From positions 1-22,575 of the forward strand of contig CALEGD010000092.1 in the NCBI GenBank assembly GCA_937877075.1: a stretch of DNA of 22,575 nucleotides, in the 5' to 3' direction. The notes below the pieces were generated by a model. The model ran no database searches and was not told the origin of the DNA. It saw only the letters and a list, made by a program, of their open reading frames with translations. Both the position numbers and the translations under genes were made by a program. This document shows, piece after piece, positions 7,532-15,900 of the stretch. The DNA is from an uncultured Acholeplasmatales bacterium. Its GTDB lineage: Bacteria; Bacillota_I; Bacilli_A; ML615J-28; CAG-698. The stretch's first letter is position 1, and each line of letters starts with the position of its first letter.

Positions 7532-9061
7532 ATGAAAGTGATTCCACTTCCTCTTTATTATGAAGAAAAAGAGGGACAACTGATATTAACCGATACAACT
7601 TTTCATTTTTCGGAAGAATTAGCGGAAAGTGCCGCTTTTTTCCAACAATTTATTTTAATGAAAACCGGAATAAATTTAAGAAGTGAAAAATATGCACAGA
7701 TTAATTTTGTTCTTGATTTTAACCTCGGAGAAGAAGAATATCAACTAGATATCTCCGAACATAGCTTAATGTTGGCCGCTAGAACCGATTCCGGAGCTTA
7801 TTATGGAATTCAAACCTTAATCCAGCTTTTGGAATACAAAGATGGTAAATACTATTATCCGGAGATATATATTGAGGACAGACCTAAGTTTGCTTACCGA
7901 GGCTTTATGTTTGATATCGCTAGGCATTTCTTTGGAAAAGGCGAGATTATGAGATTAATTGATCTCATCAGTTTCCATAAGTTTAATTATTTACATCTTC
8001 ATCTCACCGATGACCAAGGTTGGCGTCTGGAAAGCGAAAAATATCCCCGTCTTCAAGAAATCTCCTCCCGCCGTCGAGGAACGATTCTAAAAGACGGAAC
8101 TATTGATGGAATTGCTCATTACGGTTATTTAAAAAAACAAGAACTAAAAGAGATTGTTGAATATGCAAGATTACGACATCTGGAAGTAATTCCGGAAATC
8201 GATATGCCCGGACATATGACATCACTTCTAGCAGCCTACCCGGAACTCTTATGTTCCGGTGTTAATGATAATATTGAAGTCAGATCCGCTTGGGGAATTT
8301 CTAAAGATATACTTTGTGCGGGAAATGAATTAACTTATAAAATTCTTGAAGACCTTCTTCTGGAAGTAATGGAAGTCTTTCCTTCCCGTTATATCCATTT
8401 AGGGGGAGATGAAGCGCCGAAAGATAATTGGCGTAACTGTTCGCTTTGTCAGGAAAAGATTAAAAAAGAAAACCTAGAAAATGAGGAAGCTCTACAAGCC
8501 TATTTCTTTAATCATTTCCAAAATTTCCTTTCCAAATACGGAAGAGTTGCCATCGGTTGGAACGACGGACTTCATCCGGACTTAAACGAGTCCGTAATAA
8601 TCCAACATTGGAAACCAGGAACAAGAAAGAAGACAGTCAAAGCCGCTAATTCTTCCCGAAAAGTTATTATGTCTGATTTTCTCTATCTTTATCTTGATTA
8701 TCCCTATGCGATGACGCCCTTAGCTAAAACCTATAACTATAATCCGCTTAAAGGAATTGAAAAAGAAGAAAATATTCTTGGTATCGAAGCTCCCCTTTGG
8801 ACCGAATGGGTGGCAAACAGAGCAAAAATAGATTTCCAAATTTTTCCGCGCATAGCCGCTGTAGCTGAGGTAGCCTGGACTGCTCCCGAATTAAAAGATT
8901 ACGATTCTTTCCGAAAACGACTTAATTATCTTTATCCCATCTATCAAAAAATGGGGGTTAATTTTGCCCGAAATAAAGAAATTAAACCGGGCTTCTTAAA
9001 ACGAATAATAAATACCCGCAGCTGGTGGAAAAATGAAGATTCTGAATTCTTAAAAGAATAA
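7532..9061 (+). CDS. Beta-N-acetylhexosaminidase, GH20
   Basis: This 509-residue protein belongs to glycoside hydrolase family 20, which removes terminal N-acetylglucosamine or N-acetylgalactosamine by substrate-assisted catalysis. The N-terminal part (about 1-110) is the GH20b-like domain, and the TIM barrel starts at YRGFMFDIARHF. LHLHLTDDQGWR and VIPEIDMPGHM are family blocks. HLGGDEA places the catalytic Asp-Glu pair at D293-E294. There is no signal peptide, so it acts inside the cell on imported oligosaccharides or recycled wall fragments. It is transcribed alone from its own promoter and ends in a shared terminator. No transporter or amino-sugar catabolic gene lies in this window, so its exact substrate is unknown. 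Confidence 0.93.
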   Translation: MKVIPLPLYYEEKEGQLILTDTTFHFSEELAESAAFFQQFILMKTGINLRSEKYAQINFVLDFNLGEEEYQLDISEHSLMLAARTDSGAYYGIQTLIQLLEYKDGKYYYPEIYIEDRPKFAYRGFMFDIARHFFGKGEIMRLIDLISFHKFNYLHLHLTDDQGWRLESEKYPRLQEISSRRRGTILKDGTIDGIAHYGYLKKQELKEIVEYARLRHLEVIPEIDMPGHMTSLLAAYPELLCSGVNDNIEVRSAWGISKDILCAGNELTYKILEDLLLEVMEVFPSRYIHLGGDEAPKDNWRNCSLCQEKIKKENLENEEALQAYFFNHFQNFLSKYGRVAIGWNDGLHPDLNESVIIQHWKPGTRKKTVKAANSSRKVIMSDFLYLYLDYPYAMTPLAKTYNYNPLKGIEKEENILGIEAPLWTEWVANRAKIDFQIFPRIAAVAEVAWTAPELKDYDSFRKRLNYLYPIYQKMGVNFARNKEIKPGFLKRIINTRSWWKNEDSEFLKE

Positions 9062-9089
9062 AATCCCTCAATTGGGGGATTTTATTCTT
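9054..9089. terminator. Bidirectional terminator holding both stop codons
   Basis: Fourteen-base perfect arms lie at 9054-9067 and 9076-9089, with two further pairs inside (one a G-U) and an AATT loop. The TAA of the hexosaminidase (9059-9061) is in the left arm and the TAA of the YebC gene (9082-9084) is in the right arm. The arms are U-rich at the base in both directions. Confidence 0.85.
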
Positions 9090-9819
9090 CCATTTCTTCA
9101 ATTCCTTGTACATTATGATATATCTGTTGAACATCATCGAGTTCACGCAATTGGCTAAGTAGTTTATTAAACTGTTTGATATCTTCTTCGGCTTCAAGTC
9201 CAACATACATTTTTGGAATATAAGTAACCTCATCTTCCAAAAACTCCATTTCGGAATTATTTTCAAGCAAAGTGTCTTTAATCTTCTGAAATTCACCGGC
9301 CGGAGCATAGACGGTTGTAATATCTTCATCAGTCTCTACATCGGTGATATCGCAATCTCCTTCAAGAAGAAGCTCCAAAGTTTCTTCGTCACTTAAACCT
9401 TCAAAACTAATAACGGAACCAAAATCAAACATATGGGTAACACTTCCGGAAACACCTAATTTACATCCTGATTTATTAAAAGCTGTTCTGATATCGGTAT
9501 ATGTGCGGTTAACATTATCGGTTACGCACTCAACAATGATCATCGAATTATTGGGTCCAAAACCCTCATAAGTAATTTCGGCAAAGGCACCGGAAAGTCC
9601 ACCCTTAGCCTTATCGACTGCTCTTTGAATAACGGCGGCAGGAACGCTGGCTTTCTTGGCCCTTTCTATTTCCTTTTTCAAAATTTGATTCAGTTCCGGG
9701 TCGGGAACACCGCTCTTTGCGGCTTTATAAATAGCCACTCCGTATTTCGCGTACAATTTACTTTTCATAGCCGCTGTTTTTGCGATTGAAGCGGCTCTTA
9801 CTTCATGAGCTCTTCCCAT
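9082..9819 (-). CDS. YebC/PmpR family protein
   Basis: This 245-residue protein is a full-length member of the YebC/PmpR/TACO1 family. Domain I begins MGRAHEVRAASIAKT and contains the SGVPDPELN block typical of the Bacillota (YeeI-like) branch. The VPAAVIQRAVDKAKGG helix and YEGFGPNNSMIIVE strand follow, and an acidic C-terminal region ends at EEMEE. Members were long annotated as transcriptional regulators; recent work on the family points to a translation factor that relieves ribosome stalling, including at proline stretches. It is a single-gene unit with AAAGGAG before the start and an extended -10 promoter. Which role applies here cannot be read from sequence. Confidence 0.93.
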   Translation of the reverse strand: MGRAHEVRAASIAKTAAMKSKLYAKYGVAIYKAAKSGVPDPELNQILKKEIERAKKASVPAAVIQRAVDKAKGGLSGAFAEITYEGFGPNNSMIIVECVTDNVNRTYTDIRTAFNKSGCKLGVSGSVTHMFDFGSVISFEGLSDEETLELLLEGDCDITDVETDEDITTVYAPAGEFQKIKDTLLENNSEMEFLEDEVTYIPKMYVGLEAEEDIKQFNKLLSQLRELDDVQQIYHNVQGIEEMEE

Positions 9820-9856
9820 AAATTAATACTCCTTTATATTTATTATTTCCATAATT

Positions 9857-9865
9857 AGTATACCA
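9857..9865 (-). promoter_or_regulatory. Extended -10 promoter of the YebC gene
   Basis: The minus strand shows TGGTATACT, an extended -10 about 40 bases before the start codon. The -35 region is weak. It has the same arrangement as the kinase promoter at 7438-7446. Confidence 0.55.
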
Positions 9866-9922
9866 CTTTTTCCTGTTTTTTTCTAGTCATTTCCGAAATA
9901 TTATAAATGAATTATAAACGGG

Positions 9923-9938
9923 TACTAAAATACTAAAA
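9923..9938 (+). repeat. Tandem TACTAAAA pair
   Basis: TACTAAAA occurs twice in direct tandem (9923-9930 and 9931-9938), about 50 bases upstream of the CHAP gene promoter. It could be a regulator site or simple AT-rich sequence. Confidence 0.3.
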
Positions 9939-9979
9939 AACTTTGGAAGATATTACCTAGTCGGATAGGAAATATTAAC

Positions 9980-10008
9980 TTGGAAACAAGGGTGAAAAAT
10001 GTTATAAT
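9980..10008 (+). promoter_or_regulatory. Promoter of the CHAP gene
   Basis: TTGGAA (9980-9985) and TATAAT (10003-10008) have a 17-base spacer. The leader is short and contains GGAGGGG (10021-10027) five bases before ATG 10033. Confidence 0.7.
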
Positions 10009-10032
10009 AACAACAGAAAGGGAGGGGTTGTA

Positions 10033-10635
10033 ATGAGTAAGAAAGATTTCTATATCATAAATTTAATCCTGTTTTTGATCTATTGTTCATACCAGGTTTC
10101 CGTACTCGAGAATAAATTTCTAAGTGAAATATCGTCCCTTGATATTATTGAATCAGAAATATCCGAGGAAGAAAAAGCAGAGTCAAACGAAAAAGAAAAG
10201 ACTGATTTTCGAAAACTTTTTCTAAAAACTGCCCTTAAAGAAGAAGGTTATCAGGAAGAAGCGGGTAACTATACTAAATACGGTGCTTGGTACGGTCTTC
10301 CTAACTCGGAATGGTGTGCGATGTATGTTTCATGGGTCGCAAAAGAGTCCGGAATTAATAACGAGACAATACCTAAGTTTGCATCCGTCAGTGCCGGAAA
10401 AGCTGCTTTTCAAACCTTGGGTGCATACGAGCCAAAAGCGGATTATCTACCCCGCCCCGGCGATATCATCTTCTTCTTAAATAATGCATCCCATACTGGA
10501 ATAGTTCTCGGCGTAGAAGATGGCAGGGTATATACTATCGAAGGAAATTCGGCTGATATGATCGCAAGAAGAAATTATTCTTTAGATGATGCAACGATTA
10601 CCGGTTACGGAATTCCCGATTTCAAAAATAACTAA
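10033..10635 (+). CDS. Membrane-anchored CHAP-domain amidase/peptidase
   Basis: This 200-residue protein has one N-terminal hydrophobic helix (about 6-22) and then a charged Glu/Lys-rich stretch (about 40-58). A CHAP domain occupies about 65-196. The catalytic Cys is C95 in SEWCAMYVSW, the His is H154 in SHTGIV, and E170 with N172 in YTIEGNS completes the usual triad region. RPGDIIFF is a conserved CHAP block. CHAP enzymes cut peptidoglycan amide bonds or act as NlpC/P60-like cysteine peptidases. The anchor places the domain outside the cell, where it could remodel wall peptides. This implies the organism has peptidoglycan, unless the enzyme is used against other cells. It is transcribed alone. 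Confidence 0.88.
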   Translation: MSKKDFYIINLILFLIYCSYQVSVLENKFLSEISSLDIIESEISEEEKAESNEKEKTDFRKLFLKTALKEEGYQEEAGNYTKYGAWYGLPNSEWCAMYVSWVAKESGINNETIPKFASVSAGKAAFQTLGAYEPKADYLPRPGDIIFFLNNASHTGIVLGVEDGRVYTIEGNSADMIARRNYSLDDATITGYGIPDFKNN

Positions 10636-10658
10636 AAAGGACTGTCAGCAGTCCTTTT
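10635..10658. terminator. Bidirectional terminator between convergent genes
   Basis: Ten-base perfect arms AAAAGGACTG (10635-10644) and CAGTCCTTTT (10649-10658) enclose the loop TCAG. The left arm starts at the last base of the CHAP stop, and the right arm overlaps the TAA of the GGDEF-EAL gene (10657-10659). Confidence 0.85.
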
Positions 10659-12606
10659 ACTTATTTAAGAGCTTAATTTTCTTTACTAAATCAGAAGATA
10701 TCTCAATCGGCTTAACCGCCGGATGACCAAGATAATATCCTTGGAGATAATCAACGCCGGCATTGATTAGATATTTCATATCTTCATGATTCTTGACTCC
10801 AACCGCAATCGTCTTAATATTTCTCGTCTTCGAATAATCAAGGATATTATTTAAGACATTCTGATGTTCCAAATCAGTATTAATGCTGTCAATGATTGAG
10901 ATGTCAATTTTTAAATAAGCGATATCCAAATCTGCCATTTCAATATTTTCAAAATTTCCGTCAAAATTATCTACGGCAATCTCAGCATTTAGATTTTTAA
11001 AGATTTCGCTTTTATTAATCAAAACTTCTTCTTCACTATTATCCATATCCATAAACTCTACAACCAACATATCAAGAGAGTTCTCGAAAGGCTTGGATAT
11101 CTTTTTTAAAGTTTTTTCGGTTAATATGACATTTGAAAAAGAGTTGAGGAAGATTTTTCGGTTTTTAAAACTTTTAAGATTACTTACATATTCTTCAAAT
11201 GCCCGGTTAAAAGCAATGTCTTCAATCAAATGTAATTTTGAATAAAGTTTTCCGATTGTGATTAATTTCCTCGGAGAAATGATGATTTCGCTGAAGATTC
11301 GCATCAACATCTCATAACCGAGTATCTCCCCGTTTTTAGCACTGACAATCGGTTGATAAGCAAATGTTAAACAATCACCTTCAATGATTTTTGAAAACTC
11401 TCGATTGTAATGAAGTTTGTAAATCGAAGGATCAAATTCAACCCGATTTTGTTGGCTGAGACCGGTAAGATTAAATTTCATCTCATAAAGTGAAAAATCA
11501 GCGATATTTATTAAAGTTTCAAGATCGCTACCATCATCCGGATACCAAGCAATACCCATTGAAGCTTTGAGTTTTTCATAATGATTTTCTCCGACTTCAA
11601 CATAGTTTGTCTGAACTTTCGAACGAACTTCATTAATGATTTTAATCAATTCCATATGACTGGCGCCGACTATCAGAGCCAGAAATTCATCTCCAGAACG
11701 TCTAGAAACAATGCCACCGTAATTCGTTAAGGTTTTAATAACTTCCGAAAAACGGATTAAATAACGATCTCCGTATTCATGACCATATGTATCGTTAATA
11801 GATTTTAATTTATCTATGTCCCACATTATAACCGCCATAACTTTACCTTCCGGATTCTCAAAATGCTTTTCCGCTTCTTTTTCAAAAGCAGTACGGACAT
11901 AAAGTTTGGTTAAATGATCATAATCTCTTTCTTTTTCCAACCGTTCAATTTCTAAAACCTGTTTTGTATTATCGTTTACAACCCCGAGAAGGAAGAGTTC
12001 ATCTTCTTTTGAAGAAATCTTAATCCATTTAGACTCTCCGATACGATATGTAGAAGCAAAATCAGGATGTTTACATTCGGTAATGACTTTGTAGTAGGAC
12101 TGGAAATCTTCATATGTATAGTACCCTTCAACTTCATCTAGCTCACAGATATCAAAGAATGATTGTGTACAATAAACCTCTTCCCTATCGGCTGAAAAGA
12201 AAATTCCGATAGAGAAACTGTCAATAGCACTGGTAATAGTTGTAGAATACTGTAGGGCACCATATGTTAACTTTTCTACCGAATCAATCATGAAATTTAA
12301 TTCTTTGATTTTAGTTTTCGGTATTTTGGTTGTATTTCCAAAAACAGCTGCTCCCATATCATGACAAATCCGTTTTAAAGGTCGCGATAAATATTTTATT
12401 AAAAGAACGACAATAAAATTTCCATATGCTATGGTAAGAGCAATGGAAAAGACGGCTATAATTATCAGCCACCGCTTAAGCAAAATAATGTCATCTTCTA
12501 ATACAAGTACAAGGATTATGATCAATAAAAATAAAATAATCTGAATTGATACAAGTAGGAAGCTGACAAATTTAATTAGTTTTGAAATAGAAAAATCCTT
12601 TTTCAT
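10657..12606 (-). CDS. Membrane PAS-GGDEF-EAL protein with degenerate EAL
   Basis: This 649-residue protein has two transmembrane helices (about 11-37 and 46-70), then a HAMP/linker and a PAS-like region (about 122-215). A GGDEF domain follows (about 228-385) and an EAL domain (about 400-645). The cyclase half keeps D263/D265 (WDIDKLKSINDTYGH) and has SGDEF at 304-308, a variant compatible with activity. The RxxD inhibitory site is absent. The EAL half keeps E432, N488, E517, D546, K566 and Q622, but the DDF motif is DNF (N547) and the AEGVE glutamate is Val602. It therefore probably binds c-di-GMP without cutting it. The most likely overall role is a cyclase or a c-di-GMP sensor. It has its own consensus promoter and lies just downstream of the secreted-fibre operon. 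Confidence 0.9.
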   Translation of the reverse strand: MKKDFSISKLIKFVSFLLVSIQIILFLLIIILVLVLEDDIILLKRWLIIIAVFSIALTIAYGNFIVVLLIKYLSRPLKRICHDMGAAVFGNTTKIPKTKIKELNFMIDSVEKLTYGALQYSTTITSAIDSFSIGIFFSADREEVYCTQSFFDICELDEVEGYYTYEDFQSYYKVITECKHPDFASTYRIGESKWIKISSKEDELFLLGVVNDNTKQVLEIERLEKERDYDHLTKLYVRTAFEKEAEKHFENPEGKVMAVIMWDIDKLKSINDTYGHEYGDRYLIRFSEVIKTLTNYGGIVSRRSGDEFLALIVGASHMELIKIINEVRSKVQTNYVEVGENHYEKLKASMGIAWYPDDGSDLETLINIADFSLYEMKFNLTGLSQQNRVEFDPSIYKLHYNREFSKIIEGDCLTFAYQPIVSAKNGEILGYEMLMRIFSEIIISPRKLITIGKLYSKLHLIEDIAFNRAFEEYVSNLKSFKNRKIFLNSFSNVILTEKTLKKISKPFENSLDMLVVEFMDMDNSEEEVLINKSEIFKNLNAEIAVDNFDGNFENIEMADLDIAYLKIDISIIDSINTDLEHQNVLNNILDYSKTRNIKTIAVGVKNHEDMKYLINAGVDYLQGYYLGHPAVKPIEISSDLVKKIKLLNK

Positions 12607-12641
12607 AACTACCTCAATCTAATCAGACATCTATTACCATT

Positions 12642-12670
12642 ATTATATTTAAAACAATAGGTTTTGTCAA
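12642..12670 (-). promoter_or_regulatory. Perfect consensus promoter of the GGDEF-EAL gene
   Basis: TTGACA (12670-12665) and TATAAT (12647-12642) on the minus strand are both exact and are spaced by 17 bases. The predicted leader is about 30 bases and contains GAGGTAG before the ATG at 12606. An inverted repeat GTCAA-n3-TTGAC (12666-12678) covers the -35 and may be an operator. Confidence 0.85.
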
Positions 12671-12678
12671 GTTTTGAC
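12666..12678. promoter_or_regulatory. Inverted repeat over the -35 element
   Basis: GTCAA-GTT-TTGAC has 5-base perfect arms and overlaps the -35 of the GGDEF-EAL promoter. The arms are short, so chance is possible. The position would suit repression of an otherwise ideal promoter. Confidence 0.35.
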
Positions 12679-12726
12679 GGTTTTACAGAGTCTCAGATGC
12701 TACTTTTAGTCTCTTGATATTTTAAA

Positions 12727-12763
12727 AGAAAAAAAGAGAACCTAAAAAAAGTTTTTTAGGTTC
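12727..12763 (-). terminator. Strong intrinsic terminator
   Basis: Perfect 12-base arms lie at 12738-12749 (GAACCTAAAAAA) and 12752-12763 (TTTTTTAGGTTC); the closing base pairs must open to form a loop. On the minus strand the hairpin is followed by TCTTTTTTTCTTTT, a long U-tract. It ends the putative small RNA or transcripts that pass the first terminator of the giant-gene operon. Confidence 0.75.
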
Positions 12764-12826
12764 AAGTATAATTTTTTCTAGTAAAAAGTAAATTCCCTCA
12801 ATCCCCTAAGAACATATAACATTGCC
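12727..12826 (-). ncRNA. Putative intergenic small RNA
   Basis: A promoter at 12833-12861 and a strong terminator at 12727-12763 on the same strand frame a transcript of about 100 nt between the giant surface gene and the GGDEF-EAL gene. It has a G-rich internal stretch (AGGGGATTGAGGGAA on the transcript). A 14-codon ORF beginning ATGTTATATGTT is present but has no ribosome site, so coding is unlikely. It matches no RNA family that I recognise. Expression is inferred from signals only. Confidence 0.35.
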
Positions 12827-12832
12827 CAAAGT

Positions 12833-12861
12833 ATTATATCACTTCATATCTATAAATGCAA
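12833..12861 (-). promoter_or_regulatory. Promoter inside the surface/GGDEF gap
   Basis: The minus strand shows TGATATAAT, an extended -10, with TATAAT at 12838-12833. TTGCAT (12861-12856) lies 17 bases upstream. The -35 is weak (3 of 6) and the -10 is exact. It points into the 12727-12826 interval, which ends in a terminator and holds no gene. Confidence 0.45.
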
Positions 12862-12883
12862 GGTTTAATTACAAATGATTATG

Positions 12884-12913
12884 ATAAAAGTCCGGAAAAA
12901 TCCAGACTTTTAT
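12884..12913 (-). terminator. Terminator of the surface-protein operon
   Basis: Arms ATAAAAGTC (12884-12892) and GACTTTTAT (12905-12913), with inner GGA/TCC pairs and an A-rich loop, form a hairpin with one mismatch. The TAA of the giant gene (12910-12912) lies inside the right arm. On the minus strand the hairpin ends in TTTTAT, a modest U-tract. Confidence 0.6.
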
Positions 12914-15900
12914 TTAAACCAAGACTTGAACCAATCAAACAAACCCCAGTCTTCACTTTCGGTAGTTGTTTCCGATATAATCAAATCGAAGTACCTGGTG
13001 CGATAACGTTTGCTTTTATTGATATAAAAGTATTTGCCATCGATTCCATATTCCAAAGGATTTTCAAGTTCTGAATTTACGTAATCTGAAACATCCTTCA
13101 AAACTTGGTCGATATACTCGATTCGACATGTATATCCATCGGGAAGATCGACCGATATTGCATAAAACCCACTTCGATTCCTTCCAAAACGGAAACGATA
13201 ATTCGCATTATTTAAATGGTAGAACATATTTACGTTATTATTATAAGGCAAATCTGGATTTATATTATCAAATCTCAGAAAATCATCGATGTCGTTTATC
13301 TGAGTATCTCCAGGTTCTACATTTGTGTTAAAGTTCTTAACATTGATTAAAACTGTCCAACCGAGCAAAGGCGAGGATTCTATGTTTGCTGGGATTTTCT
13401 CCCCGTTTACTTCAAAATAAACATTAAATACCAAAGTGACATTATAGTCGATGTCAATAACCGTAATATGATAGAAAACCTTTTGCTCTCCGTTTTCAGA
13501 AGTAACACGGTAGGTAATGACTACATCTTCATTCTCGGCTGGTTCCTGACCAGTATAGGGATTTAATGTAAAGTTAGCTCCGAGCTTGGCTTTCATTTCA
13601 TCACTCGAATTCATATCAACTTCGTCCGTATATTCTTCCGTCATATTATCAATCGGATAGGTTTTCCTTGCGATAGTCGCTCCTGCAGGCAGGAACTTGA
13701 GAAAGACAGGCGTATAATCATCAAGGGGAATATTCGCAACAGTTCCATTAATCCGGAAATCAAAGACTTTATTTTCTGCGTCGTCATAATCAATACCCGC
13801 AAAATAAACTCTCGGAGAATACTCGCTGATGATACCATTTCCCTGATCATCAGACACCAGAATCTCGGCATAATCTGTTTCAAGTAATGATTCCGAAAAA
13901 CGAATGTCTTTTAAGTAAGCATTAATACCAGCATTTTTCGTTATCACTAAGATATAGTTAAAGTTAATGACCTCATTATCGCGATGATAACTGATGGTAA
14001 ATTCATATCTACCCGGTAAAGCATCATAATCAAAAGTAATATTCAAATAGTTATCAGCACTAAATTCGACTCCAAAAACCTCTTCAGAAATTTCACCATT
14101 TGGATCCCTAATCAGAAACCCAAAATAAGCATCAGGATTATCTTGAAATAGATTATAGATCAAAGCCGAATATTTTTGATCGATTCCAAAATCAATCGCA
14201 AACTTAGTGCTTAAAGCCTCCCTAGTACAAAAGATATTATCAATCGGAACACGGTTATTATCCTTATAGATGCTAGCGGTTTCTAAAGAAATTTTTCGTT
14301 CTTCTATACTATGATAATAAATCGTTCCGTTTTGACTTTCTGCTATAATATCACTTTCCGATTTTATTTCATAACGAATATGATAAGTCATATAACCATC
14401 CCCAAAAATAGCTGGTTCAAAATAAACTCTGACTAATTCGGAAAAAACCGGTATTTGAAAAGCGGTAAAGAAAAACTCCTCCCCTTCTTTATCTTCTGCG
14501 CCCAAAATTATTCTGTAAGTTTTTCCGTCCAAATATGGTTTGACAACCGCCCGGTCAACTTCAAATTTAATTCCAGTAAGGTCAAGCGGATAACCAAAAT
14601 TAAGTTGGGTTGTAAAGGCAGTGCCTGTTAAGGGGCTAAAATCATCATAGGAGTAATGTTCTAGGTAGAGAATGGAGGTAGCAGTCGAGGCGGCCTTTTT
14701 TATGCTTATCGTCCTTTCGGTATCCCCCGCAAAGAAACGATATCTAATCTGATAATCACCGGATCTGAGAAGGTAACTTAATTCTAAGGTGAATTCAAAG
14801 GTATGATTACCCTGAACAGGTATCTCACTTAATGTATAATAATCGGCATCCACAACTTCGCTATGTTTTACCTCATCAATATAATATTCATAATGAAGGC
14901 TGATTAAATCCTTAATACTGCTTCCGATCGGTAGAATATAGGAAGGATCCGTAAAGGTAATTCTAATTTTCGATATAATAGAGGTTGTAATTATTCCGTC
15001 ACTCGGAAAGTTGATTAAACTACCGGTTCCTTCTAACTGATATTGACTGGGAGCAGGAGCGCCTCCGGATCGGGGTTTCAACTTTAGTTGAACCCGATAT
15101 TCCGTCATCTTATATAAGAAAGAACTGTTATGAACAGCAGCTTGCGAATAGGAAACAAAAACCCCTAAATCTGCAGTCGTTTCTACCTGGGTATTCTGAA
15201 ACTCGGAGAGATCAATTGATAAAATTGGAGACAATTGATCGCTTATTATATCATCCCTGTCTTGATAGAGTTTCTGGAGAAAATCAGCTTCTGTTCCCCC
15301 CATTTCTACATATTTATCCATCGTCATTGCAACCAGAGCGTTAGCGGGAATCAAGACAGAATTTATTTTATAACTGGTCAGACTTTGTTCGGAATTTATT
15401 GTATCTAAACTTAAATCAAAAATAATAATATTACCATTAATTTCAGGATTAAGTAAATGTGTTCCCGATCCTCCGTTTTCGATAAGGCTGATATTCTGGT
15501 TTTCCGCAAGTAATGCTGATTTATCATTATATCTAATCTGAAGTAATCTTTGATATTCATATAGAATTAATGTCTCTAGGTCAGCATCAGGTCCCGGTTC
15601 AGGGTTTTCCGGATCGTAAGTCGGAGTAACTCGATCTGATAAACTAATGTTTTCATAATCAACATCATAGGAAATTTGACCATCTAAAGGATAAGTTTTT
15701 GTAAGGTCAATATTGGAAGGAAGAGCCGAACCAAAGGTGCTTCCGGAAGATGTCGAAAGAACATACATTCCATATAAACGGTCAGGCCGGAAAAAGTCAG
15801 ACAGGATTCCGTTTTCTACAAAATAAATATATTCTTGTAAATCAGGTTGAGCACGCATATCAAAATCTTCAGCGTAAACGAATTCTCCATTCCCGGTGGG

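Noticed and set aside
8982..9329. Open frame on the minus strand across the hexosaminidase/YebC junction
   Set aside because: It spans the shared terminator and overlaps two well-supported genes; no start signal or recognisable protein.
12764..12826. Short 14-codon ORF starting ATGTTATATGTT in the surface/GGDEF gap
   Set aside because: No ribosome site, and the predicted transcript starts almost at the ATG; coding is unsupported.
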